DNA of 64,000 nt from Acidimangrovimonas pyrenivorans (GTDB lineage: Bacteria; Pseudomonadota; Alphaproteobacteria; Rhodobacterales; Rhodobacteraceae): positions 1 through 64,000 of the forward strand of contig NZ_JBHRSK010000005.1 in the NCBI RefSeq assembly GCF_042643245.1, in the 5' to 3' direction. Positions 36,714 to 44,318 of this stretch are shown here, piece by piece. The notes below the pieces were generated by a model that made no database searches, was not told the DNA's origin, and saw nothing but the letters and a program-made list of their open reading frames with translations. Position 1 is the stretch's first letter, and every line of letters begins with the position of its first letter. Made by a program: the position numbers and the translations under genes.

Positions 36714-37754
36714 TCACCCCGCGAAGTCGGTGATTACCGCGACTCCCGGCGCTGCCGGGCCGTCGAAGGCGCGCAGCTCGTCGGTGGCGGCGCTGAGGCC
36801 GACCCGGCGGGCGATCAGCGGCGTCAGGTCGACATGGCCGCCCTCGATCAGGTTGAACAGGCTGGGATAGCGCCAGCCCGGCATGCCACGGGTGCCGTAG
36901 AGCGCCAGCTGGCCGGCATAGACCGCGTCCATCGGCAGTTTCATATGCAGATGCTCGCCCGCCGGCATGCCGATCTGGACCATCCGGCCCAGCTTGCGCA
37001 GGCTGTTGATGGCGGCGACCGTGGTGGCCGCGATCCCCAGCGCCTCGATGGCGACATGGGCGCCGCCGCCGGTGATCTCGCGCACCGCTTCGGCGGCGTC
37101 GGTCTCGGCGGCGTTGACCACCGCGTCGGCGCCGAGCTGCCGGGCATAGGCCAGCTTCTCCGGCACCACGTCGACGACGACCACCCGCGCCCCCAGCGCC
37201 CGCGCCAGGAGCAGCGCCGACAACCCGACGCCGCCGCCGCCATGGACGGCCAGCCACTCGCCCGGCGCCAGCGCGGCGCGGTCGGTCAGCGCCTGCCACG
37301 CCGTCGTCACCCGGCAGCCCAGGGCGGCGGCCAGCGCCGGCTCCATGCCCTCGGGCAGCCTAGCGATATTGGCGTCGGCATGGGGCACGGCGATGCGCTC
37401 GGCGAAGGCGCCGGGACGGGTGAAGCCCGGCAGGGCCTGGTTGGCGCAGATCGTCTGGTGGCCCTGGCGGCAATCGGGACAGGAGCCGCAGGCGAGGATG
37501 AAGGGGGCGATGACGCGGTCGCCGGATTTCCAGCCGGTCACCTGCGGCCCGACCTCCTCGACCACGCCGCAATATTCATGGCCCGGGACATGGGGCAGCG
37601 CGACGGGATCGTTGCCGGTCCAGACATGCCAGTCCGAGCGGCAGATGCCGCAGGCCAGCACCCGCAGCACGACGCCGTCCGCAGGGCAGCCCGGATCGGG
37701 GATATCGGCGATTTCGAGCGGCGCGCGCCAGCCGGTCAGCAGGGCGGCACGCAT
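36714..37754 (-). CDS. Zinc-dependent alcohol dehydrogenase
   Basis: This is a 346-residue medium-chain dehydrogenase. Catalytic zinc ligands are C35 (ACGICRSDWH) and H59/E60 (PGHEYCG). Structural zinc ligands are C89, C92, C95 and C103. The NAD-binding motif is AVHGGGGVGLSALLLA. It starts one base after the purS stop and is therefore within the purC-purS-purQ transcription unit, although alcohol oxidation has no known role in purine synthesis. The substrate is unknown. Confidence 0.9.
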   Translation of the reverse strand: MRAALLTGWRAPLEIADIPDPGCPADGVVLRVLACGICRSDWHVWTGNDPVALPHVPGHEYCGVVEEVGPQVTGWKSGDRVIAPFILACGSCPDCRQGHQTICANQALPGFTRPGAFAERIAVPHADANIARLPEGMEPALAAALGCRVTTAWQALTDRAALAPGEWLAVHGGGGVGLSALLLARALGARVVVVDVVPEKLAYARQLGADAVVNAAETDAAEAVREITGGGAHVAIEALGIAATTVAAINSLRKLGRMVQIGMPAGEHLHMKLPMDAVYAGQLALYGTRGMPGWRYPSLFNLIEGGHVDLTPLIARRVGLSAATDELRAFDGPAAPGVAVITDFAG

Positions 37755-37755
37755 C

Positions 37756-37995
37756 TCAGCCGATCTCGATGTCGTATTTCTCGATCACCGTGTTGGCGAG
37801 CAGCTTCTCGCACATCTCGCGCACCTCGGCCTCGGCGGCGGCGGCATCCTCGGTGGCGAGGTCGAGCTCGATCACCTTGCCCTGGCGGACGCCCTCGACC
37901 CCGTCGAAGCCCAGCGTGCCCAGCGCGTGGCGCACGGCCTCGCCCTGGGGGTCCAGAACCCCGTCCTTCAGCATCACATGCACACGAGCCTTCAT
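37756..37995 (-). CDS. purS: Phosphoribosylformylglycinamidine synthase subunit PurS
   Basis: This 79-residue protein bridges PurL and PurQ in the three-part FGAM synthase. It has the family pattern KARVHVMLKDGVLDPQGEAV at the N-terminus. It follows purC by 10 bases. Confidence 0.94.
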   Translation of the reverse strand: MKARVHVMLKDGVLDPQGEAVRHALGTLGFDGVEGVRQGKVIELDLATEDAAAAEAEVREMCEKLLANTVIEKYDIEIG

Positions 37996-38005
37996 CGCGG
38001 GCCTC

Positions 38006-38767
38006 TCAGTTGATCAGTGTCGGTTTGGTGGCGTGGGTGACATTGGTGGGCAGCACGCCCAGCCGCCGCGCCACCTCGGTATGGGCTTCGGACAGCTTGT
38101 GCGGGTCCGAGCCGTCGGCATCCTTGCCGTAGCGCGCGCCCGAGCGCAGGTCCCACAGCCGGCAGCTGTCGGGGCTGATCTCGTCGGCGACGATCAGGCG
38201 CTGGAAGTCGCCGTCCCAGACCCGGCCGACCTCGATCCGGAAATCGACCAGCCTTATGCCGACGCCCATCATCACGCCGGACAGGAAGTCGTTGACCCGC
38301 AGCGCCAGCGCGACCATGTCGTCGAGATCCTGCTGGCTGGCCCAGCCGAAGGCGATGATATGCTCTTCGGTCACCAGCGGGTCGCCCAGCTCCTCGTCCT
38401 TGAAGTAGAACTCGACGATCGGCCGCGGCAGCGCCGTGCCCTCGGGGATGCCCAGCCGGTCCGACATCGAGCCGGCGGCGAAGTTGCGCACCACCACCGC
38501 CAGCGGGATGATCTCGACGGCGCGGATCAGCTGCTCGCGCATGTTGATGCGGCGGATGAAATGGGTCGGAACGCCGATCCCGTTCAACCCGGTCATGAAG
38601 AATTCCGACAGCCGATTGTTGAGCACGCCCCGCCCCTCGACCACCTCGCGGTGCTCGTCGTCGAAGGCGCCGCCGTCGTCCTTGAAATACTGCACGAGGG
38701 TGCCGGGCTCGGGACCTTCGTAAAGGATCTTCGCCTTGCCCTCGTAGATTTTCTTGCGACGTGCCAT
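38006..38767 (-). CDS. purC: SAICAR synthetase
   Basis: This 253-residue enzyme joins aspartate to CAIR in purine synthesis. The N-terminal ATP-binding motif KKIYEGKAKILYEG and the later LVDFRIEVGR and ISPDSCRLWD motifs are characteristic. GGAG lies upstream of the ATG at 38767. It is the first gene of the minus-strand unit purC-purS-adh-purQ. Confidence 0.96.
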   Translation of the reverse strand: MARRKKIYEGKAKILYEGPEPGTLVQYFKDDGGAFDDEHREVVEGRGVLNNRLSEFFMTGLNGIGVPTHFIRRINMREQLIRAVEIIPLAVVVRNFAAGSMSDRLGIPEGTALPRPIVEFYFKDEELGDPLVTEEHIIAFGWASQQDLDDMVALALRVNDFLSGVMMGVGIRLVDFRIEVGRVWDGDFQRLIVADEISPDSCRLWDLRSGARYGKDADGSDPHKLSEAHTEVARRLGVLPTNVTHATKPTLIN

Positions 38768-38919
38768 GATATCTCCACTGCGCGGCCGCCCCGCGGGCCC
38801 GCGCTTTGCCCTGCCTATAGGCCAATGGCCGCAATGTCGCAAGGCAAAGGCAGGGGTTGCGACACGGGCTGCCGCAGGGCATATGGAAGCGAACACATTG
38901 CCACGACCGAGAGGCCGAA

Positions 38920-39234
38920 ATGACCACCTTTGACGAGCGCGAGAACGCATTCGAGAACAAATTCGCCCATGACGCGGAAATGCAGTTCCGGGCGGAAGCG
39001 CGGCGCAACAAGCTTCTCGGCCTGTGGGCGGCCGAGATGATGGGGCTGACCGGCAAGGAAGCCGGCGACTACGCCCTGACCGTGGTCAAGGCCGATTTCA
39101 CCGAGCCGGGGCACGAGGATGTCGTGCGCAAGGTCGCCGCCGATCTCGACGGCAAGGCCGACGCGGCCGAGATCCGGATGAAGATGGCCGAGCTGCTCAA
39201 GGTCGCCAAGGCGCAGCTGCTCGACGAGGCCTGA
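38920..39234 (+). CDS. F1-ATPase inhibitor zeta subunit (DUF1476)
   Basis: This 104-residue helical protein belongs to the DUF1476 family. Its Paracoccus denitrificans member is the zeta subunit, which blocks ATP hydrolysis by F1Fo-ATPase. The N-terminal inhibitory region is TTFDERENAFENKFAHDAE, rich in acidic residues and Phe. The start at 38920 has GAGG upstream. It is divergent from purC and not linked to the atp operon. Confidence 0.88.
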   Translation: MTTFDERENAFENKFAHDAEMQFRAEARRNKLLGLWAAEMMGLTGKEAGDYALTVVKADFTEPGHEDVVRKVAADLDGKADAAEIRMKMAELLKVAKAQLLDEA

Positions 39235-39316
39235 GCGGATCGCGCGGGGCCGGCGGCGCGGGCCAAACCCGCATCGCGCTCATGATCTTCATGACCAGAA
39301 TGGATTTGCCTCGCGG

Positions 39317-39372
39317 CGCCCGTCGTGGCACATCGGGGCAAACCAAGGGCGACGGGCGGCCTTGCGCCGCCC
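39317..39372 (+). promoter_or_regulatory. Possible RNA leader with competing hairpins before bmtB
   Basis: A 9-bp stem (39317-39325 with 39350-39358, 24-base loop) and a 7-bp stem (39354-39360 with 39366-39372, 5-base loop) share bases 39354-39358, so only one can form. This is the layout of an attenuator or riboswitch expression platform. The second hairpin lacks a real U-tract (GCTTTGC follows). I could not match it to a known SAM, SAH or cobalamin riboswitch. A plain terminator for the preceding gene is the alternative. Confidence 0.35.
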
Positions 39373-39451
39373 GCTTTGCATTGCCGCGCCCCGGCCGCCG
39401 GGACGGCGCCGCGGCCTCCGCCCCCGACATGACGAGAAGACGAGGCACCCA

Positions 39452-40465
39452 ATGAGCGACGCGCTGTCCAAGCTGCTTTCCACCCGCGACTGGCTGATGG
39501 CCGATGGCGCGACCGGGACCAACCTGTTCAACATGGGACTGGAAGCCGGCGAGGCGCCGGAGCTGTGGAATGCCGACAAGCCGGACAATATCCGCAAGCT
39601 CTACCAGGGCGCGGTCTCGGCCGGCAGCGACATCTTCCTGACCAACTCCTTCGGCGGCAATGCCGCCCGGCTCAAGCTGCATGACGCGCAAGGCCGGGTG
39701 GCCGAGCTCAACCGCGCCGCTGCCGAGCTCGGCCGCGAGATCGCCGATGCCGCCGGCCGGCCGGTGGTGGTGGCGGGCTCGATGGGCCCGACCGGCGAGA
39801 TCATGGCGCCGATGGGCAACCTGACCCACGAGCTGGCGGTCGAGATGTTCCACGAGCAGGCCGAGGGCCTGAAGGCCGGCGGCGTCGACGTGCTCTGGGT
39901 CGAGACGATCTCGGCGGCCGAGGAATTCCAGGCCGCGGCCGAGGCAGCGCGGCTGGCCGACATGCCGTGGTGCGGCACGATGAGCTTCGACACCGCCGGG
40001 CGGACGATGATGGGCATCACCTCGGCGGCGCTGGCGGCGCTGGTCGAGAAGCTGCCCAACCCGCCGCTGGCCTTCGGCGCCAATTGCGGCGTCGGCGCCT
40101 CGGACCTGATGCGCACCATCCTCGGCTTCGCCGCCCAGGGCACCGAGCGGCCGATCATCGCCAAGGGCAATGCCGGCATCCCGAAATACCACGATGGCCA
40201 TATCCATTACGACGGCACGCCCGAGCTGATGGCGGAATACGCCGTGCTGGCCCGCGACGCCGGCGCCAAGATCATCGGCGGCTGCTGCGGCACCATGCCC
40301 GAGCACCTACGCGCCATGCACGAGGCGCTGGTCAACCGGCCGCGCGGACCGCGGCCGACGCTGGAGCAGATCGCCGAGACGCTGGGGCCGTTCTCCTCGG
40401 CCTCGGACGGGACCGGCGACGCGGCCGGTGCGGCGCCGCGGGAACGGCGGCGGCGGCGCGGCTGA
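39452..40465 (+). CDS. bmtB: Homocysteine S-methyltransferase (BmtB-type)
   Basis: This 337-residue protein has the Hcy-methyltransferase fold (N-terminal LMADGATGTNLFNMG). Zinc-binding cysteines are C212 (GANCGVGA) and C278/C279 (GGCCGTMP). It lacks the folate, B12 and reactivation modules of full-length MetH. A separate corrinoid protein is encoded 1.35 kb downstream. In Rhodobacterales such proteins are annotated as betaine-homocysteine methyltransferase, and, to my knowledge, genetic data also assign them to a split B12-dependent methionine synthase. Either role makes methionine. GAGG precedes the ATG. The C-terminus is basic and low-complexity. Confidence 0.82.
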   Translation: MSDALSKLLSTRDWLMADGATGTNLFNMGLEAGEAPELWNADKPDNIRKLYQGAVSAGSDIFLTNSFGGNAARLKLHDAQGRVAELNRAAAELGREIADAAGRPVVVAGSMGPTGEIMAPMGNLTHELAVEMFHEQAEGLKAGGVDVLWVETISAAEEFQAAAEAARLADMPWCGTMSFDTAGRTMMGITSAALAALVEKLPNPPLAFGANCGVGASDLMRTILGFAAQGTERPIIAKGNAGIPKYHDGHIHYDGTPELMAEYAVLARDAGAKIIGGCCGTMPEHLRAMHEALVNRPRGPRPTLEQIAETLGPFSSASDGTGDAAGAAPRERRRRRG

Positions 40466-40479
40466 GACCGGAGCGAGGG

Positions 40480-40529
40480 CGGGGGCTCTGCCCCCTGCAC
40501 CCCCGGGATACTTGTATGAAGATGAAAGG
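40480..40529 (+). repeat. Dispersed hairpin-plus-tail element, copy E
   Basis: The stem GGGGGC-TCT-GCCCCC (40481-40495) is followed by CACCCCCGGGATACTTGTAT and a GAAGATGAAAG tail. It lies between the convergent bmtB and radical SAM genes, a typical place for a terminator. Confidence 0.65.
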
Positions 40530-40565
40530 GAAGCCGGGGCCCTGGGCACCGGGCGGAATGGCATG

Positions 40566-41654
40566 TCACAACGCAAGGGTCAGCTGATCGCCGGGCTTGG
40601 GCGGGACCGCGAAGAGATCGGTCCGCAGCCGCGGCAACGGCGCGTCGAGGCCGAGGCGGCGGGCGGCGCGGTCGAAGCGCTGGCGCGCCAGATCGGCCCA
40701 CGGCCCCTGGCCGCGCATCCGCCGGCCCCAGTGCGGATCGTAGTCGCGCCCGCCATGCAGCTCGCGCACCCGGCCCAGGATCCGGGCGGCGCGGTCGGGA
40801 TAGTGCTCGGCCAGCCAGTCGCGGAACAGCGGCGCGACCTCCAGCGGCAGGCGCAGCATGATCCAGCTCGCGGCGCGGGCGCCGGCCTGTTTCGCCGCAC
40901 CGAGGATCGCCTCGGTCTCGTGGTCGGTGAGGCCGGGGACGACCGGGGCGACCATGACGCGGGTCGGAATGCCGGCCTCGGACAGGTGGCGGATCGTTTC
41001 CAGCCGGCGGGCCGGGCGCGGCGCGCGCGGCTCCATCCGGCGCGACAATTGCGGGTCGAGCGTGGTGACCGAGAGACCGACCGAGACCAGCCCCTGCGCC
41101 GCCATCGGCGCCAGGATGTCGAGGTCGCGCTCGATCAGGGTGCCCTTGGTGACGATGCCGACGGGATGGTTGAAGTCGCGCAGAACCTCCAGCACGCCGC
41201 GCATGATCCCCTGTTCGGCCTCGACCGGCTGGTAGGGATCGGTATTGGTGCCGATCGCCAGCGTGGCCGGGCGGTAGCTTTTCCGCGACAGCTCGCGCGC
41301 CAGGACCTCGGGCAGCTCGGGCTTGGCGGTCAGCCGGGTTTCGAAATCCAGCCCCGGCGACAGGCCGAGGTAGGCGTGGCTCGGCCGGGCGAAGCAGTAG
41401 ATGCAGCCATGCTCGCAGCCGCGATAGGGGTTGACCGAGCGGTCGAAGGGCACGTCGGGCGAGCTGTTGCGGGTAATGGCGCTGCGCGGCTGCTCCAGCC
41501 GCAGCTCGGTGCGCAGCACGCGGTCCTCCTCGACCAGCGCCCAGCCGTCGTCGAAAGCCTCGCGCGCATGGCATTCGTAGCGCCCCGACGCATTGCCGGT
41601 GGCGGCGCGGCCGGGGCGGCGCAGCTGGGGCGGAACGGTGGGCGCCTGGGTCAT
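40566..41654 (-). CDS. PA0069-family radical SAM protein
   Basis: This 362-residue protein has the [4Fe-4S] radical-SAM cysteines C80, C84 and C87 (CEHGCIYC). Family-typical flanks are DRSVNPYRGC and LAIGTNTDPYQPVE. The family is related to spore photoproduct lyase-like enzymes (SplB group), but its reaction is unknown. The start at 41654 is the first ATG before the conserved region; no strong ribosome binding site is visible. It lies between, and opposite to, bmtB and the corrinoid protein gene. Confidence 0.85.
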   Translation of the reverse strand: MTQAPTVPPQLRRPGRAATGNASGRYECHAREAFDDGWALVEEDRVLRTELRLEQPRSAITRNSSPDVPFDRSVNPYRGCEHGCIYCFARPSHAYLGLSPGLDFETRLTAKPELPEVLARELSRKSYRPATLAIGTNTDPYQPVEAEQGIMRGVLEVLRDFNHPVGIVTKGTLIERDLDILAPMAAQGLVSVGLSVTTLDPQLSRRMEPRAPRPARRLETIRHLSEAGIPTRVMVAPVVPGLTDHETEAILGAAKQAGARAASWIMLRLPLEVAPLFRDWLAEHYPDRAARILGRVRELHGGRDYDPHWGRRMRGQGPWADLARQRFDRAARRLGLDAPLPRLRTDLFAVPPKPGDQLTLAL

Positions 41655-41816
41655 CGCGCCAGAATAGAACAGAGCAAGAACATTTGCCAGCCCCCACCGC
41701 GGGGCCCCCGGCGGGCCCGCCGCAAGTCGGTGACGGAACCGGCAATGTCGCAATCCGGACAGTCCCCTGCGGGGATTGGACGCATTTAGACCGAAACGAC
41801 GCGCAGGAGTTTGGCC

Positions 41817-42515
41817 ATGGCCGACGAAGAAGAGATCATCCTTTCCGAGCTGTCCGACGACGAGCTCGTGCTGCAGATGCATGACGACCTCTATGACGGT
41901 CTCAAGGAAGAGATCGAGGAGGGCGTGAACATCCTGCTCGAACGCGGCTGGGTGCCTTACGACGTGCTGACCAAGGCGCTGGTCGGCGGCATGAAGATCG
42001 TCGGCGACGATTTCCGCGACGGCATCCTGTTCGTGCCGGAGGTCCTGCTGGCCGCCAACGCGATGAAGGCCGGGATGGCGATCCTCAAGCCGCTGCTGGC
42101 CGAGACCGGCGCGCCGCGCATGGGCAAGATGGTGATCGGGACGGTCAAGGGCGACATCCACGACATCGGCAAGAACCTGGTCGCGATGATGATGGAAGGC
42201 GCCGGCTTCGAGGTTGTCGACCTCGGCATCAACAACGCGGTCGAGAAATACCTCGAGGCGCTGGAAACCGAGCAGCCGGACATCCTTGGCATGTCGGCGC
42301 TGCTGACGACGACGATGCCCTACATGAAGGTCGTCATCGACACGATGAAGGAGAAGGGCCTGCGCGAGGATTACATCGTGCTGGTCGGCGGCGCGCCGCT
42401 GAACGAGGAATTCGGCAAGGCCATCGGCGCCGACGCCTATTGCCGCGACGCCGCGGTGGCGGTCGAGACCGCCAAGACCTTCGTCGCCCGCAAGCACAAC
42501 CAGCTGAGCGCCTGA
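41817..42515 (+). CDS. bmtC: Corrinoid (B12-binding) methyltransferase protein
   Basis: This 232-residue protein has an N-terminal helical cap domain (about 1-95) and a Rossmann-like B12 domain with the lower-ligand His at about 115 in KGDIHDIGKN, followed by the SxL-type strand near MSALLTTTM. It should carry methyl groups between a methyl donor protein and a homocysteine acceptor protein such as BmtB. AGGAG lies seven bases before the ATG. A strong terminator follows. In Rhodobacterales it may be the B12 module of a split methionine synthase. Confidence 0.88.
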   Translation: MADEEEIILSELSDDELVLQMHDDLYDGLKEEIEEGVNILLERGWVPYDVLTKALVGGMKIVGDDFRDGILFVPEVLLAANAMKAGMAILKPLLAETGAPRMGKMVIGTVKGDIHDIGKNLVAMMMEGAGFEVVDLGINNAVEKYLEALETEQPDILGMSALLTTTMPYMKVVIDTMKEKGLREDYIVLVGGAPLNEEFGKAIGADAYCRDAAVAVETAKTFVARKHNQLSA

Positions 42516-42533
42516 GGCCCGGCAGGTTTCGCG

Positions 42534-42564
42534 AAGGCCCCGGCGCGCGCGTCCGGGGCCTTTT
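42534..42564 (+). terminator. Rho-independent terminator after the corrinoid protein gene
   Basis: A 10-bp stem (42534-42543 with 42553-42562) has a 9-base loop and is followed by TTTTGCTTTC. It is the clearest plus-strand terminator in the window. Confidence 0.88.
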
Positions 42565-42626
42565 GCTTTCTGGGTCCTTCAAGTTCCGGGCCTTTTGCCT
42601 TCAGGGACTTTTGCCTTCAGGGACTT
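42559..42626 (+). repeat. Three-copy short direct repeat
   Basis: The word CTTTTGCCTTCAGGGA occurs twice in tandem (from about 42592 and 42608). A diverged copy, CTTTTGCTTTCTGGGT, starts at about 42560 and forms the tail of the terminator. The array fills the space between the terminator and the next small gene. Confidence 0.7.
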
Positions 42627-42671
42627 GGAATCCGCCGCGCCGGGCCCAGATCGGAAGGGAAGGAGATGCCC

Positions 42672-42800
42672 ATGCCCCCTGCCCGGTTCTCGACCCTGAT
42701 CCTGCTGGTCATCGCCGCCGCCGCGGCGACCATCGGCGTGGCCTACGGGCTGCGCGGTGTCCTCGGCCTGCCCGGCGGGCTCGCCCTGCTGGCGCGGTGA
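42672..42800 (+). CDS. 42-residue single-span membrane peptide
   Basis: The ATG at 42672 lies six bases after AAGGAG. The product is MPPARFSTLI followed by a hydrophobic span of about 20 residues (LLVIAAAAATIGVAYGL) and a short Gly/Leu-rich tail. Another ATG two codons upstream is too close to the ribosome binding site. The DUF1638 gene starts 37 bases later in the same direction, so they may be co-transcribed. Function unknown. Confidence 0.6.
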   Translation: MPPARFSTLILLVIAAAAATIGVAYGLRGVLGLPGGLALLAR

Positions 42801-42837
42801 TCGCGGTGTCGCTGCGGCTGGCCTTGTGGAGACGCTC

Positions 42838-43482
42838 ATGATCCCCGACGACCGGACATTGACCGAAACCGGCCTCGCGCCGGCGCAGCAGGGCCGCATC
42901 CTGCTGATCGCCTGCGGGGCGCTGGCGCATGAGATCCTGGCACTCAAGCGGGCGAATGGCTGGGACCACATGGACCTGCAATGCCTGCCGGCCAACCTGC
43001 ATCTCTGGCCCGACCGGATCCCGGCCGCGGTGGAAGCGGCGGTGGTCGAGCATCGGGGCGAGTACGAGACGATCTTCGTCGTCTACGCCGATTGCGGCAC
43101 CGGCGGGCTTTTGTTGGAAAAGTGCAAGGAACTGGGTGTCGAGATGGTCGAGGGCCCGCATTGCTATTCGTTTTTCGAAGGCAATACCGCCTTTGCCGAG
43201 CGTGCCGGGGACGAGATCACCGCCTTCTACCTGACCGATTTCCTGGTCCGCCAGTTCGACGCCTTCGTCTGGCGGCCGATGGGGCTGGACCGCCACCCCG
43301 AGCTGCGCGACATGCTGTTCGGCAATTACGAGCGGCTGATCTACCAGGCCCAGACCGACGACCCGGCGCTGGACGCCAAGGCGCGCGAGGCGGCCGGGCG
43401 GCTCGGGCTGAGCTACGAGCGGCGCTTCACCGGCTATGGCGACCTGGCAGTGACGCTGGAGCGGGTGAGCGGGCGGGAGTGA
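42838..43482 (+). CDS. DUF1638 family protein
   Basis: This 214-residue protein shows the DUF1638 pattern: ILLIACGALAHEILAL near the N-terminus and the YADCGTGGLL motif with a conserved Cys near residue 87. Members of this family often lie near corrinoid methyltransferase genes, as here. The biochemical function is not established; a role in corrinoid or methyl-transfer metabolism is inferred from neighbours only. Confidence 0.82.
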   Translation: MIPDDRTLTETGLAPAQQGRILLIACGALAHEILALKRANGWDHMDLQCLPANLHLWPDRIPAAVEAAVVEHRGEYETIFVVYADCGTGGLLLEKCKELGVEMVEGPHCYSFFEGNTAFAERAGDEITAFYLTDFLVRQFDAFVWRPMGLDRHPELRDMLFGNYERLIYQAQTDDPALDAKAREAAGRLGLSYERRFTGYGDLAVTLERVSGRE

Positions 43483-43760
43483 GCTTCTCCGCCGAAGCGG
43501 GCGGCGACGATAGTCTCATGGATAGGGGGCACCGCCCGGCCTGTCCGGGGGGGGCTTGCACGGAGTGCGCCGCCCCCAAAGCCTCAGCCGCGGGCATTCC
43601 GCAGTTTCATCGCCACCAGCGCCCGCGGTTTTGCTGAGGGCACGCCTTCGGCGTGACGGGGGCGGCTCGGGCGCCGCCCGGCGAAGACGCCGGGCGAGAC
43701 GGATGGTTGGCGCGCGCCCTTGCTCAAGCCTCGGCACAGCAAGAGCGCGGTAGCGCCCCC

Positions 43761-44318
43761 CTACCCCCGCGCCGCGACCGCCTTCATCGCGACCTCGATC
43801 TCGTGCACCGCGGTCCGCGCCATCGAGCGGAACACCATCACCTCCAGCGCCCCGTCATCGGCGCGCAGGATCACGGCCATCATGTGCCCCAGCAGGGTCC
43901 GCGCCGCGTGGCCCTTGGCGAAGACTGTCGGCCGCAGGTCGATCGGCACCAGCCGGGCCAGCACCTCCTCGGCGCCGCGGCCCTCCAGCCGCAGCGTCGC
44001 CCAGCCGTCGCTCTGATCGGTCAGCGCCGCCAGCCCCTCGAGCGGGGTCGGGTCGGTGTCGAGCAGGAAGGCCTGGCCCTGCCCGGTCCAGACGATCCGG
44101 GCACCGCCCGCGCCCAGCACCTGGTTCGGCGCCGGGAAACCCAGCTTGCAGGCTTTCTTCAGCGCCGCCGTCACCGCCTTTTCCTGCCCGGAGAAGGGCG
44201 CGACGGAGGTGATGCGGGACGGCGCGGCGTCGGACAGGGTCAGCCCGCCATGGCTGACGGGCACGAGCCCCTCGAGGGCCGGTTTCGCGATCAAGCTAGG
44301 CACGGGCGCGTTCTCCAT
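43761..44318 (-). CDS. soxG: Sarcosine oxidase, gamma subunit
   Basis: This 185-residue subunit completes the heterotetrameric sarcosine oxidase. It has the family pattern near LTQSD-like ALTDQSDGWATLRLEGRGAEEVLARLVPIDL, and the C-terminal MVFRSMARTAVHEIEVAM. It overlaps the end of soxA by 23 bases, so it is the last gene of the operon. Confidence 0.92.
   Translation of the reverse strand: MENAPVPSLIAKPALEGLVPVSHGGLTLSDAAPSRITSVAPFSGQEKAVTAALKKACKLGFPAPNQVLGAGGARIVWTGQGQAFLLDTDPTPLEGLAALTDQSDGWATLRLEGRGAEEVLARLVPIDLRPTVFAKGHAARTLLGHMMAVILRADDGALEVMVFRSMARTAVHEIEVAMKAVAARG

Noticed and set aside
36398..36733. 111-codon plus-strand frame between the alcohol dehydrogenase gene and purQ
   Set aside because: It has no ribosome binding site and no domain-like sequence, and it spans the inverted repeat.
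39235..39451. Known SAM-II, SAH or cobalamin riboswitch before bmtB
   Set aside because: I could not match the conserved cores or pseudoknot sequences that I know. Only the competing hairpins are reported, with low confidence.
43483..43760. Possible small genes or an RNA between DUF1638 and soxG
   Set aside because: Only G/C palindromes and shadow frames are visible in these 278 bases; nothing supports a gene.
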